Origin: Rhynochetos jubatus
Taxonomy: Eukaryota; Chordata; Aves; Eurypygiformes; Rhynochetidae
Reading direction: 5' to 3'
NCBI GenBank assembly: GCA_027574665.1
Contig: CM050648.1
Span: forward strand, 38,202,200-38,266,199
Length of the DNA: 64,000 bases
Shown: positions 34,955-46,649 of the stretch, piece after piece
Layout of the letters: the number at the start of each line of letters is the position of its first letter
Numbering within the stretch: position 1 is the stretch's first letter
Notes under the pieces: model-generated
Seen by the model: only the letters and a program-made list of their open reading frames with translations
Told to the model about the DNA's origin: nothing
Databases searched by the model: none
Position numbers and translations under genes: made by a program

Positions 34955-35790
34955 AGAATTATTGAATGGTTTGGGTTGGAAGGGACCTTAAATATCATCT
35001 AGTTCCAACCCCCCTTCCATGGGCAGAGACACCCTCCACTAGACCAGGTTGCTCAAAGCCTCATCCAGCCTGGCCTGGAACACTTCCAGGGATGGGGCAT
35101 CCACAGCTTCTCTGGGCAACCTGTTGCAGTGCTTCACCACCCTCTCCGTGAATAATTTTTTCCTGATATTGAGTTTAAATCTCCCCTCTTTCAATTGAAA
35201 CTCGTTACCCCTTGTCCTGTCACTACAGGCCCTTGTAAAAAGCAGCCCCCCGCCAGTTTCCTTGTAGGCCCCTTCAGGCACTGGAAGGTGCTGTAAGGTC
35301 TCCCCAGAGCCCTCTCTTCTCCAGGCTGAACAAGCCCAACTCTCTCAGCCTGTCCCCACAGCAGAGGTGCTCCAGCCCTCTGAGCATCTTCGTGGCCTCC
35401 ACTGGACTCATTCCAACTGGTTGACATCCTTCTTATACTGAGGGCCCCACAGCTGGATGCAGTACTCCAGGTGGGGTCTCATGAGAGCAGAGTAGAGGGG
35501 GAGAATCCCCTCCCTTGTCCTGCTGGCCACACTTCTGATACAGCCCAGGATACGGTTGGCTTTCTGGGCTGCCAGTGCACACTGCTGGCTCATGTTCATC
35601 TTCTTGTCCACCAGTACCCCCGGGTCCTTCTCTTCTGGGCTGCTCTCAATCCATTCTCTGCCCAGCCTGTACTTGTTCTTGGGATGCCCTGACCCAGGTG
35701 CAGGACCTTGCACTCGGCCTTGCTGAACTCCATGAGGCTGACACAGGCCCACCTCTGCAGCCTGTCAAGGTCCCTCGGTTGGCATTTACA
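34955..35790 (-). mobile_element. CR1 LINE, 5'-truncated, ORF2 C-terminus plus 3' end
   Basis: CR1 non-LTR retrotransposon, read right to left. It carries the C-terminal part of the reverse-transcriptase ORF2: [20 protein letters not shown] and [20 protein letters not shown] around 35700-35460, then LFTRACSDRTRG, FTERVVKHCNRLPREAVDAP and LSNLV ending at a stop at 35039. The frame is broken at least twice (stop and shift near 35410 and 35280), so it is not functional. The 3' untranslated end and degenerate ATTCTATG-type octamers finish near 34955. At about 835 bp it lacks the endonuclease and catalytic RT parts, as is usual for CR1. Frames on the opposite strand here are shadows. Confidence 0.97.
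35039..35752 (-). pseudogene. CR1 ORF2 reverse-transcriptase C-terminal remnant (frameshifted)
   Basis: This is the coding part of the CR1 copy described above. The first open stretch runs from 35752 to a stop at about 35408 and ends [13 protein letters not shown]. The second, in another frame, runs from 35281 to 35039 and ends LDEALSNLV. The intervening sequence still resembles CR1 ([19 protein letters not shown] reads in a shifted frame). The catalytic RT motif is not included. Confidence 0.9.
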
Positions 35791-35794
35791 TCTA

Positions 35795-36700
35795 GGTGAG
35801 AACTGGAAGAGAAGTGTATGATTTTATGAATATCTCTAACAATACCTCTAGTTCTTAAAGTCAAAAGGTGCTCCTTTTGTGGACAGTTTCTGTCTACAAT
35901 GCAGGTAACAAGTGAAATATATTGCTAGTAAACTGCACAGATCTTTGTCATCTGCTGGCTACAGCTATGCAGTACAGAAAGATGTTTTCCTAACAACATT
36001 GTTGCTGTGACTGACTTACAAATAACTTTGTTATTATGGTCCTGGATGTGGAATGGAGAAGACTAGCTGACCTAACCAGTCTAATAAGGTTAAATTTCCA
36101 CCAGAGATTAGAATAAAACCAAAAAACTCAGGCCCATATGTGACTAATGAAAAATTTGCACCCAGATCTTTCAGAAGTGCACAGATACTTTTCACCTGCA
36201 AGAGCGGTTAACACCTTTCTTACATCATTTTATTGTTTAGCCATGTGTTGGTTTGTGTCAACACAGATTGACAAAGTCATAGAATTTTATTGGACAATGT
36301 GAAAACTCATTTACAAATTTTATTGCAGTCCATCATTGCCTGCATTCACAGTCCAGTCCTTCCATTGTTGTGAATAACAATTGGGAGCAATTTCTGGCTA
36401 TGGTCAGTGTAGAGGTTGCAGTCTTCCACGGACAGGTGTTCTTTCCTAATTGCTTCCATTAGTTTCTCTTTATTGCAGGGCTTCATAGCTCGATGAATGC
36501 AGTGCTTCAACAAACACCAGACCAGATCTATCAGCTCCAGAGTGTGGCATGATCATCAACGTATACTCGTCAAGCCCAACCTTATAAAAAGCTCTAGTCA
36601 AATGTACAGTACTTATTTCCCAGTAAAATACTTATTATACCAATTGTAATATTTTAAGTAGAAAAAGGTATTGCTGCAGAATTTGTGGCAAATACAAGTA
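35795..36700. other. Anonymous AT-rich DNA between two CR1 insertions
   Basis: No gene or further retroelement is recognised in these 900 bases. Confidence 0.6.
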
Positions 36701-36708
36701 TTTGCCAA

Positions 36709-37277
36709 CATTTGTATCAGAAACAGTGTGGCCAGGGAAGTGGTTGTCCACCTGTACTGGGCACTGGTGAGGCTGCACCTTGAATACTCTGTTCAGTTTT
36801 GGGCCCCTCACTACAAGGAAGACACTGAGGTGCTAGACCATGTCTAGAGAAGGGCAATGAAGCTGGGGAAGGGTCTGGAGCACAAGTCCTGTGAGGAACG
36901 GCCAAGGCAACGGAGGTTGTTTAGCCTGGAGAAGAGAAGGCTCATGGGAGGCCTTATTGCTCTCTACAACTACCTGAGAGGAGGTTGCAGTGAGGTGCGT
37001 GTTGATCTCTTCTCCCAAGTGACAAGTGATAGGACAAGAGGAAATGGCTTCAAGTTGCACCAGGGGAGGTTTACATCAGATATTAGGAAAATTTTCTTCA
37101 CTGAAAGGCTTATCAGGCATTGGAACAGGTGGTGGAGTCACCATCCCTGGAGGTATTTAAGACACGTGTGGGTGAGGTGCTTAGGAGTATGGTTCAGTGG
37201 TGGACTTGGCAGTGCTAGGTTTATGGTTGGACTCGATGAGCTTTTCCAACCTAAATGTCTCTATGATTCTGATTTGC
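36709..37277 (+). mobile_element. CR1 LINE, 5'-truncated, second subfamily
   Basis: A plus-strand CR1 copy. ORF2 C-terminal residues are visible as [19 protein letters not shown] (about 36755-36810), then an in-frame stop at TCTAGAGAAGG (near 36842). After the stop come [35 protein letters not shown], and [13 protein letters not shown] small deletion after HWNR removes the LPREV part and shifts the frame. The tail GGTTGGACTCGATGAGC, TTTTCCAACCTAAATG and CTATGATTCTG is the CR1 3' end. The wording differs from the 35-kb copy ([12 protein letters not shown] against FQYLKGAYRK type), so a different CR1 subfamily inserted independently. Confidence 0.96.
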
Positions 37278-37289
37278 AAATATGCTGAC

Positions 37290-39055
37290 CAGAGAAGACA
37301 TGATTCCCATGGGAAATAAAGAAATTCTGACCTGGTAATCTCACTGCACCATAAAGCTTGATTTCATTCTGGACCAAGAAGCTTTTTTTTCATCAAATCT
37401 TTGCCTACTTTGAGTCAAAACCATAGGTATTTTAGTAAAAAGAAAAGTGCATTTTTATTCCTCTTCCTTTTCATACTCACTGAAGTATTAGCACAAGTAT
37501 CAGTGCAAACTGAATTTTTGCTTGCATCTTGCATTCTGGTTTATCTGAATTTTGTGGCTTTACACAGAGACAAATGAAGAACAGAATATTCCTTTCAGGC
37601 CTTTTGATGTTTGTGGTGATACTCAAACTGGAAAGCGTATCACTTGATTTTTTTCAGATCTGAGGTTACATTTGCAGAAATTACATTTAAAAATAAGGAC
37701 AAAAACCTGGTGTCTTCTTTCTTAGGAACTGAAGAAATTCAGCTGAGATTTTTTAAAGTCAAAAAGCCCAGAGAACCATTGTATCACTTTTTAGTATCTT
37801 TCCCAAGAACAGAGATGTAATTTGGCCAAAAGCACAATTACATAACTCTATAGCTGCAAGGAATTTTTTCTGAAGTCCTTTTCTGCTATGGTATTGCTTT
37901 AAAGATATTACTGTCTGCCAACTTTCCATTAAAAGTAAAGACCTTTTTTGAGTGATTCCATTGTATCTTCAAAGGTAGATGTTGTCTCTAAAAGTACTGA
38001 TGTTTTTTTCTGAAATAAGTTGTTCTCTACCATTATCTTTTTGCATTTGTTCTCTCCCTATCTCTGTTTTTCTCCATGGTAACACAGAAGTTGATAATAA
38101 TGCATGTCACTTACCAGGAGAAGGATTCAGTAGGGAGAAGCATAAAATGCAAGAAATACAGAAACCTATGCCCAGAGCTGCACACCAGCTTTCAAACTTC
38201 TGCAGGCTTTACCCTTTTTTTCTGCTGTGTTCACATTTGGCTCATTCTTCAAAACAGCTGGATGTCACTGGTTTTATTTGTCATTTACTTTACTCTTCTT
38301 TCTCTTCCTTTTATTGCTTCCTCATAGTGCAAAACAGTTCCTCAACTTTTCTGTTGAATGTTTCAGCACTGTGAGAGGACAGAATCATGCAGCTGCTGAC
38401 CTGAAGACAAAGGCAAATATCAATACAGCTGATACCAGTGGAGGCTTGCAAGTGGAAACAGACCTAAAGAGCAGCATAATCATAACAGGAGTCAGTCACT
38501 ATTTTGCAAGCATTTTTTTGGACAAAACAAAATTTCTCTGGATCAGGTTCCTCTGGGCCGTGTATGGGTTTTCTGGCATACCTGTAGCTTTTCTGCCTGG
38601 ACCAGACTCCGTTGCTGGGAGAATTCTATGCACCAAGAATGACCAGAAATTAGCTTTTTCAATCAATGTCATTTTCTCTCTTTGCTTTAGAGGCCAAATT
38701 ATAGAACAAAACACCTTTCATATCCCTCATTTGTTTCAGCTAGAGTACACAGAAGTGCCCAAAAATCATCATAGGCTGATGCCCTTCCCTGCTACCTGAT
38801 GTTAACAGGATGTTTCATTCATTGTGTTATTACTGCACCTGTACATTTTTGACCACATTGTTTGTACCTCAGCATCTCACAACTGTGTTGGCCAAATGCT
38901 TAGCCAAGTGAAAGGCCAAATTGGTCTGGAGGAATCATAAAACACAGTTCATTACTACATTCTCCTTATAACTGCAGTGAATTCAAATAATCCCTGTTTT
39001 CTATTGGTCTCCCAGAAAGAATGGAAATATCAAGGCAATGATATGAATTTGTAAC
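37290..39055. other. Anonymous AT-rich non-coding DNA
   Basis: No transposon or known gene. Contains the longest open frame of the window, listed separately at 38227-38799. Confidence 0.55.
38227..38799 (+). other. 190-codon open frame, unrecognised, probably fortuitous
   Basis: The longest uninterrupted ATG-started frame in the window. The first 40 residues are strongly hydrophobic (YLSFTLLFFLFLLLLP), like a signal anchor. The rest is mixed, with no motif or domain that I recognise. The ATG context (TGTTCACATTTGG region) is not notable, no CpG-rich promoter lies upstream, and composition is as AT-rich as the neighbours. An open frame of this length is near what chance allows in 64 kb on six frames. 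A lineage-specific small gene cannot be excluded. Confidence 0.12.
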
Positions 39056-39062
39056 ATTTTTT

Positions 39063-39090
39063 ACACTCACACTCACACTCACACACACAC
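39063..39090. repeat. (CA/CTCA)n microsatellite
   Basis: ACACTC units give way to pure CA units over 28 bases. Confidence 0.85.
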
Positions 39091-39296
39091 TTTCTCCTTT
39101 GGTTTTGGGCATCCATCCAGCAGAACAATATGTGTCACTGAAGTTCAGAGTCACTTGCTTAATCCTACCTTCTGGCACTCTCACCTGTGAGTCACAACCA
39201 TGGTTACTGATGGTATAGATAGATCCTCCAGAGAGCAAACCCCTGCTTCAAACTTGATCTCCCTTAAACTAGCTGGCAGAGAAAAGGATTTTCTGG

Positions 39297-39327
39297 AAAA
39301 AAATAAAAATAAATAAATAAATAAATT
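39297..39327. repeat. (AAAT)n microsatellite
   Basis: About six AAAT units preceded by an A-rich stretch. Confidence 0.85.
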
Positions 39328-39643
39328 AGGTGTTGAAATACTCATCACTGGAAAAGGGGGGGCTGGTACACATTTTGGAGGATGATTTTGGTTAAATGTT
39401 GCACTGTGACACTTTTGAGTCCGAACTGTTTCTATTTTTAGTACCAAAACCAGATTTTCAAAACCCAATCTTCATTTCAGCTAGTGAAATCAATTATTCA
39501 TATACTTTTATTGCATGCTGAAGTTGTCTAGCTGTGTTTGGGCCCAGTGCTTGTAAGCTCGCCTGCCTCTGCTCTCACATTTCAATTTTTGCTTGTTTAC
39601 TTCCACAGACCTGTGTTCTTTGGAAGGAGCACATTTAGAGAAC

Positions 39644-39686
39644 AAAGAGTTATTTACTGTAAAGAGTTATTTACTGTAAAGAGTTA
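39644..39686. repeat. 17-bp tandem repeat, 2.5 copies
   Basis: AAAGAGTTATTTACTGT occurs at 39644-39660 and 39661-39677, followed by a partial third copy AAAGAGTTA. The full copies are identical, so the duplication is recent. Confidence 0.9.
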
Positions 39687-39879
39687 AAACAGCAGACAAA
39701 GCCAACCCAGGACATTGAATACCACACTGCTCTTCCCAGGTCAAAAGAAAGGGGGATTTGACACATGAAGGATCCCTTTGTGGGAGCTGCTGGCTTGCAT
39801 GGGTGTAGACCAGGTGAATATAAAATGCCCTGGGGCAGCGTACAGTCCATGCTGGTTTGAAGTCAATGGACTACCTGTT

Positions 39880-40960
39880 GGTACAGGGTGGGTGACACCT
39901 CCTCCCATCACTGGCAGTTTTACCAGCATGGCTACAAATTTGCCCTTTTTATGCCAGAAGCCATGATCTCATATTTGTTAGGTATTGGAAGCAATCAAAG
40001 TCAAAAACTCTCCTACAGTTTTGAGGACGTGAGGATATTATTCTACTGCTACACTACAGCTAGTTATGCTGTGCTGCTCTCACTTACTACCTCCTGTGCC
40101 ACCACCTGCCAGACCCAGCCCGCCTCATCCGAGCGCCGTCTGGCATTGCTGGAGCGTGAGGGGCACGGCCTCCCCGTGAAGGTGGAGTATGTTGGCACCG
40201 CAGGCCAACAACCCTTCATTCTTCAATATGGCTGGCGCCCAGGGTCAGCGCAGGAGAAGTTAGGGTTTTTTTTTTTTTCTGGTCCAAGTAGCTCAAACAA
40301 AAGCCAATTACAGCACATAGGACGAGTCTAACAGCGCTCCCTGAAAACAAGGCTGTGATTGTATGGCAGATACGTGAAAGTCCCCAACGCACCGTTGGAT
40401 CGGGAGACGTCACGTTCACATGGCAGGTTAAGAATTTATACACAGAGCCTGTCTTAAGACACAGTATAAACTGAATGTCCTTTTATTGAAAACACGGAGT
40501 TGCTTCCATGAGGTTTGCATTTAGCTCCTTACTTCCAGGCTTTACAGCTTGCAACAAACGATCCAACAGGTCTGATTATTTTTTGTCCTTTTCTAGGACA
40601 AACACACTGCTCCCCCTCCACGGTGAAGGTAAAACTGCAGAGCGGAGGCCGTGGAAGAGCAGCGCAGGCACAGTGTGGCAGCTTGTGGCGTTATGGTATG
40701 TAGCCCGTACAACTGCAGAGAGGCAGACTGGCTGGCCCGAGCACAGCCTCTTCTGCCGAGGTGTGCTACCACCGGATCACTCAAGTGCGGACCTGTAGGC
40801 TGGGCCCACTCCTCCATTCTCCCCCGTCACTCGCCGCCATGGCCACAGTCCAGATGGACACTGTGTTACGCAGGCTGGAGATGAGGCTTTGTTCCCGCTG
40901 TCAGTACTGTGGAGCCCATTTTTCTGAGGAAGCAGCTTTCAGATATTTGGGACTGTGCCA
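39880..40960 (+). promoter_or_regulatory. CpG-enriched region, candidate promoter / first exon
   Basis: Two CpG clusters (about 40100-40250 and 40640-40850) contrast sharply with the CpG-poor flanks. Features of a TATA-less promoter are present: CAATATGGC (YY1-like) at about 40226, a CGTCACG-type CRE half-site near 40407, and clustered CpG. Strong donor-like sites follow at GAAG/GTAAAA (about 40628) and ATG/GTATGT (about 40696). The region ends with a start codon in near-ideal Kozak context at 40839. Between the clusters lies an AT-richer stretch with a T run. An orphan CpG island with no gene is an alternative. Confidence 0.4.
40781..40840 (-). CDS. Antisense candidate first-exon start overlapping the plus-strand start
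   Basis: The complement of the same start region also contains an ATG (40840 down to 40838) in GTGGCCATGG context, followed by GCG GCG AGT GAC GGG. This reads MAASDGGEWRSGPSLQ, typical in style of vertebrate first coding exons, and stops at 40781-40783. A donor-like CTACAG/GTCCGC lies within the frame. The start codons on the two strands overlap by two bases, so at most one is likely to be used. Low confidence. Confidence 0.12.
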   Translation of the reverse strand: MAASDGGEWRSGPSLQVRT

Positions 40961-41138
40961 GGTCCTGATAATCCAGAAAATCCTGAATTTAAACATGTAT
41001 CTTAAAAATAGTGTTCCCTGTACCTTCCTGTCCCAGGCTCCAAATGTTGTCCTAGCAGTAAGGGCACCTTGTTTGGCAGAGGTTTTTCTAGGTTCATGTG
41101 TGGCTTTTGTTTTAAAATACATTAATTTATTATAATGT
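40839..41138 (+). CDS. Candidate small open frame with optimal Kozak start
   Basis: The ATG at 40839 lies in GCCGCCATGG, the ideal vertebrate initiation context, at the downstream edge of a CpG cluster. From it 98 codons are open to the TAA at 41136-41138; the frame also continues upstream to 40761. The N-terminus MATVQMDTVLRRLEMRL is followed by CSRCQYCGAHF, a Cys-x2-Cys-x2-Cys pattern that could bind metal. The second half is hydrophobic and looks like read-through into non-coding DNA. If a first exon, it might end at a weak donor CCAG/GTCCTG near 40960. I recognise no homologue. The call depends only on start context and CpG setting. Confidence 0.22.
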
Positions 41139-41139
41139 A

Positions 41140-44100
41140 AAATCATCTGCCTGAGGGATGTGGGATGCTGTTGGACTACAACCAAGTATTGGCTTGTAGC
41201 CTTCTAAACCAGGGTGCTAAGAAATAAATCCTAAATAGAAATGGATGAACAGTTTATGTTGAAAATATATTTAACAAACTTCACCCTTCTTTACTAAGGG
41301 TTTTCCTCAGAAGAGTTATGTTTTCTAGAATTATTCAGCACATGAAATGCTGTATGTTCATACTGCAAACAGGAAAAGTTGGTTTGGTTAATTGCAAATT
41401 GTTTGAAATGTTTTTTCCCTCTTTGGGGGATCCATGATCATCTAACTACTTTGCATTATTCCTTCTCTCTGAATAGATGAGTAATAAACTCATAGATAAA
41501 AAAACTCCATTAATTATAACTGCTTTCATTTAGGTGTTATCTTAATACCACTACTCGTATATAAAGCAAAACACAAAGAATGTGGGTAAGGAAAATATGC
41601 AAAAAGGTATTGTAAAATGACTAATTTGAGTGTTATGCAAGCAGCACATTCTTTTCCTTCAAAATAATTTTGAAGTGTACTTTCTGCACTTTGCATCATT
41701 CCTGTACACCTTACTTCTCATTCTACAAACCCATTGACACTGATTTCCTAAGGTCTTACAAGAGCTAGTTAGAAAGATCTCCAAAAGGTGAGATTTTAAA
41801 GGTTCATAGATTTTTTTTTTTTCCCCCTTCCATTGGTGTTTTAGTAGGACAATGCACTGTTCTGGAGTAGGATCATGATGTTGTCTGTGATAGTTAGGAT
41901 GTCTTGTATGTTTCTTTACAGAATTTGTCAGACTTTTTCATCATGTTTGATGAATTCTGATGACATTTTTTGGTTCAGATGCTGCCAAGTGAAATCTAAG
42001 TTTGTATAACATCATTACATTACTGATAATTAATTTGCATGTTTGTAACATCTGAAGATCAATGAGGAGAGGGTCCCATTGTGCTACCCCCTTTTCAAAC
42101 ACAAGAACTAAGCAAGGACTGATTATTAACATCACAGGGTTTATAGTCCTGTGACACTTCTGCAATTGGTGGTATTTAAGGCAGTTTGCTGTGTCCACTG
42201 ACACTTCATTGACCTTAAAGGAGCTCCCGATGGGAATGTCAGTCGTCTCATATTCTGTCATTTACAAACTTGGACAAAAAAGACAGAGGAAGAGACATAA
42301 TGAGCAAGCAGAATTGATGGACACAAATTAACCCAAGTCAGCCTCATGCAATAGGAGGTATTCAGATCTGTATTTAATGCATTTTACATTGATTGCTCCC
42401 TCTGCAAACTGAAACTAGACTAGAATGGTGTGAAGGGATATTTGAACATTTAATTGTAGAATGATTGCATGTATGGTTACGGTAGCATCTTGTTTTTAAT
42501 TGGAAGCTATCGGAAGAAATTCATAACTGGGGTTTGGAAGGATAATCACATAGTACTGGGTTGAAAGTGCTGATATTGTCTCAAAAAATTCAGATATTTT
42601 GACAAAGAAAGAACATCATTGCCCTCTTCTTATCAGCATTCCTTATGCTTGGGGAAAAGCTTCTGTCTAAATCCAGAAATCTGCCATGCTATGCTTCTGT
42701 AATTTAGTCTTTACAATTAGTTTTTAACACAGTGTCAGCAGAAGAATGCCAGTTGACAATGACTAAGCAGAGGGAGAGGAATCTATTTTTTACACAGCAA
42801 AACATTTTAATTTTTTTTCATTTCCTCACTTACCCACACTATTTGTCTCTTTCCCTCATCTGTTTTGTCTGTTCAGAAAGCCAAGCTGTGAGTTGTCTGT
42901 GACAGGCACCCATTTTTCATTATCTGTGCAGGTAGGTGCTCTTATATAAATAAATAATGAAAAGCGTCTCACCCCTCAGACAATAAAACATTTGGTGTAG
43001 GTGGTAAGACTACTGCTTGGGTGTGAACACGTTACACGGGGGTTCCAGCTACAGACCATTTGCATTGATCTAGAAACTCCATGAAGAAACTACCACAGAC
43101 TATACATGCTGAGTTGAAAATGTCCCCCACCTGGGCCCGTGTTGAGGATTGTCTAGGGAAAAAACCCTAACAAGCCCAAAAAAGAAAAAGGACTGTCCTC
43201 TTCTGATAACACTAATGATAACAGCACCGTTACCTGTATGGTTGACTGTCTCAGGAGGGATTTATAACTTTATGCTTGACTACCTCAAAGTTCTTGAAAT
43301 TTAGGCGGGTAATCAAAAATATTTTGATTGCAAGCTTTGTCACTTGAAATGTTATAAGAAGGCACTAAATTCATATAATTAAGTAAATAAGTAAACCAGA
43401 CAATTCTATAAGAAACCTTAGCTAAAACAGATTTCCGAGGGATTTGGCAGATTACAGGCTGCTAACACTACCATAATCACTGTTAAAATCCGTAATCTCA
43501 TTAACATCAAAGAATTGGAACCAAACTGAACAGAACTGAAAAATTATTCAAAAAATATAAGAAATCTTTTTACTACATCCTTCAGTTCTGTTATGAGATA
43601 TAAGAGGGAATGAAGGAGAGCAAGAACATTTCAGAAGCAGCTGATGAAATGAAAGCTGTGATGAAATATCTCCTGCCTTCCTTTCCAGCACTTACAATTG
43701 AAGATCTCACATTTACTTCAAACCAATGTTTGTTAAGAGTGTTCTGTCATGGAGGACAAGGGGTGTATCCAAACAGTAATAATAAAATCAGAGAAGACAG
43801 AATGGCAGAGCTCATAATTTTCTCCACTATTAAAAATTCTGCATATCTGTTCAGTGATTTTTTACATCAAACCACTGTCTTAGTACGTTCTTGTTGTTTA
43901 TGTCAAAATTTCCTAACAGCTTAGAAGCACAAAATGATCATTTTTGTAGTTATGTTTTTACCCAGGGTAGAAGGAGCTGGTGATCTTAGCTAGATTGTAT
44001 ACCTTGGTTATTGCTTTTGCAGACAGAATGCAAGATTTTTGATGAAGATAACACCATTGGGGGGTTTTATGCCTTTTTGTCACCCATGACATTTTTACAA

Positions 44101-46080
44101 GATGTTGAAGATTCAATATTTACAAATAAAAAAAACCAGGGAGCTTTCTGTTTGATGTAAGCAGTCCTAATGCAAAGACTCAAGAGAAACCCTAAAGGGG
44201 GCAATTCAGCATAAAACAAAGCAATTCTTTTTACATTACAACACTCTCTGTGGGTTACAAACAGCATCTCGTCAAAAACCAGGGTGGGAAGGTGAGCAGA
44301 TTCTCCTTTGTCAACACTGTGCAAGAAATAAAAACTCAAAAAAAAGAAAAAGCATATATTACAGATAAATAAATTCCTACTGTTCGCAGCAAGAGACATG
44401 ACATGGAAAGCCCTCCCCAGGAGGTGGGCTTTAAGCTTTTTGGTGCTGTGAAGTCAAACCCCTCAAGCCCATAGTCAGGGTATGCTGGCTGTGGCAAAGC
44501 TGTGCTGGTGGAGACCAAGCAACAATTCTGCCCTGGCTCCAGTTTCTGTGATCGTTTTAGCATGCAGTCCTGTGTAGAGCATGTTATGTTAATGTAATCT
44601 GGATCATACAAAGGGCTGGATGATAGTTGATGATAGTTTCTGCAAGGCATAGTATCTATCTGTAAATATATGCTTATAAAGGGGGAAAAACCCCAATGAC
44701 TGACCTGTTCACAGCAGCTGATTTTCAAAGAATGTAACTAATTCTTAGATAGTAAATCTGATTAATATTTTATTGGAAATCAAAATGTTATGCAAGATGT
44801 TGCTGAACAACACAGAGTCCAGGCGTGTGATCCTCTAACATTTACTAAAGTTGGCATCTGGTTGCGGAAAAGAATAAGAGAATTCTAGAATGGAGGTAAA
44901 GTAACTCCAGGGCATGTTCTAGATTAAGACTGAGCCAGTCTCAGGGACGTCATAGATAAGAAATACACATTTTATATTCACAGTAGCAATGCAACAGCAA
45001 GTTTATTAGAAACAAGACAGGAGCATATTCATAAAGTTAATTATGATTGCTGTTACTGACATCAACTTTCTGGTCCCTCATCTATTTAGACTTTTTAAAA
45101 TCAAGGTCATGTGAAGGTTAAGCAGACAGAGGGAGGACAGAGTTTCATGGGACAACCCCAGCTGGGGCCTTTGATCAGTCATTCCAGAGGATCTGCCAGG
45201 TGTAGAATAGGAATGGTAGAAAAACTGCAAAGGTGATATAATTAGTAAGTAGGTTAACAGGACGTCATGGGGAGGGTTAACAAAACCTGTTCTCAGATTT
45301 AAAAGAACAAGGATGGTCACTTGACTATTCTGTAGAGAAAATAAGACTAGTCAGCAACCCAGTATATGCAATCTCCCATCTAAACAGCAGACAGAATTTA
45401 GTCTTAAGTTTTTTTCTCTCTGAACTGGCTATTAGAATTCCAAATGCTACCAAAGCTGCCTTACTGCCACTTTTCCAATAATCTCTTTACAGCTATCTGC
45501 AGAATACATGGCTGTGTGTACAGGGGTCTAATTTAGGGGAACAAAAATGGGACTCCTACTCTCTGCTGGGACACACAGAGACTCATCCTTCAATAGGTGC
45601 AAAAGGGAAACCAGATTCCCAATATCAGGAGGTTTGTCTCAATTGAACACACCATACCTGAGGCTTGGTGTGGCTTTGCCTCAAATCAGGGAGGTGATAG
45701 TAACTGCTCTCACTTGTCCCACCAAGGTCCCTCTGTAAATTCTGTTGCATTGTGATCCATAGGAAGACCAATGCTATCCTTCCTTCCCTGAGTATGTCTG
45801 GACCATGTATCAGTGCTCCTGGGTCAGCTACAGCATCTGAAGTTTTGGGTGCTGTCTTTTTGCCCAAGCAGGGGAAGGCTTATGCTCATTAATCCAACAC
45901 TGCTGCGTTCAGTCCCTGTAGTTGGGGTGCTATTATACTACAACTGTACCTTCCAGTCGGACAGATGGGCAGTATCAACAATGACTCTTTGAAAACAATT
46001 AAGAAGCATTTTTGAGCAGAGGCCAGTGTGCCCACCATCATGGTAAAGTAGCCGGTCTATCTTGGGTACCGTTCCTGTTA
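41140..46080. other. Anonymous AT-rich non-coding DNA
   Basis: No known gene or transposon recognised. Frames of up to 130 codons (for example minus 44728-44336) have no family features. T runs occur at 41810-41824. Confidence 0.55.
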
Positions 46081-46086
46081 GTCTGA

Positions 46087-46120
46087 TTCAAAGAGAGAGA
46101 GAAAGAAAGAAAAAAAAAAT
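46087..46120. repeat. A/G-rich low-complexity run
   Basis: (AG)n passes into AAAG units and then a pure A run. Confidence 0.8.
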
Positions 46121-46236
46121 CATTCATGAACCAAATGGGTCCCACATTTGGATGTATTAAAAGCAAAGCATGCATTTTTAAAAACTGGAGCTGGGCACTA
46201 TTCGGGCAGCGCTTTCCCATTTTGACACACCATGTT

Positions 46237-46283
46237 GACTCCGGTGTGAAAAAAAAAGAAAAAAAAAAGAAAAAAATAATAAT
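46237..46283. repeat. A-rich low-complexity run
   Basis: Several 8-9-base A runs separated by single G, ending in AATAAT units. Confidence 0.8.
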
Positions 46284-46649
46284 GCATATGTGTGGTAATA
46301 ATCTGCACATGACTGGTTGCTGTAATGTGCACTGCTGTACTGCCAGCAGGGAAGTGAGTGATTGCCTCTCGCCTACACAATGGACGCTGGCTTTGCCTCA
46401 CATGGTTTTTCAGCAGTAGAACAAATGACAGAGAGGGAAATAAGGAATGAAAACCACTGCCTGACCCCACTGCCTCCCAACCCTTGAGGCCTGATTAAGT
46501 AGTCAATAAGAAGATTTTTGGATTTAAAAAAATTTTTAGATGGGCAACTATGCCCAGGGAACTTGCTGAGCAAGAGACGAAAGGCAACTACTCTCCTTTT
46601 ACTTTGACCTCTGTGTCTTTTAGCCTAGGTGGTTAGACATATGACACAG

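Noticed and set aside
35408-35864. Plus-strand and secondary minus-strand frames across the CR1 copy
   Set aside because: They are shadows of the CR1 ORF2 remnant in other frames.
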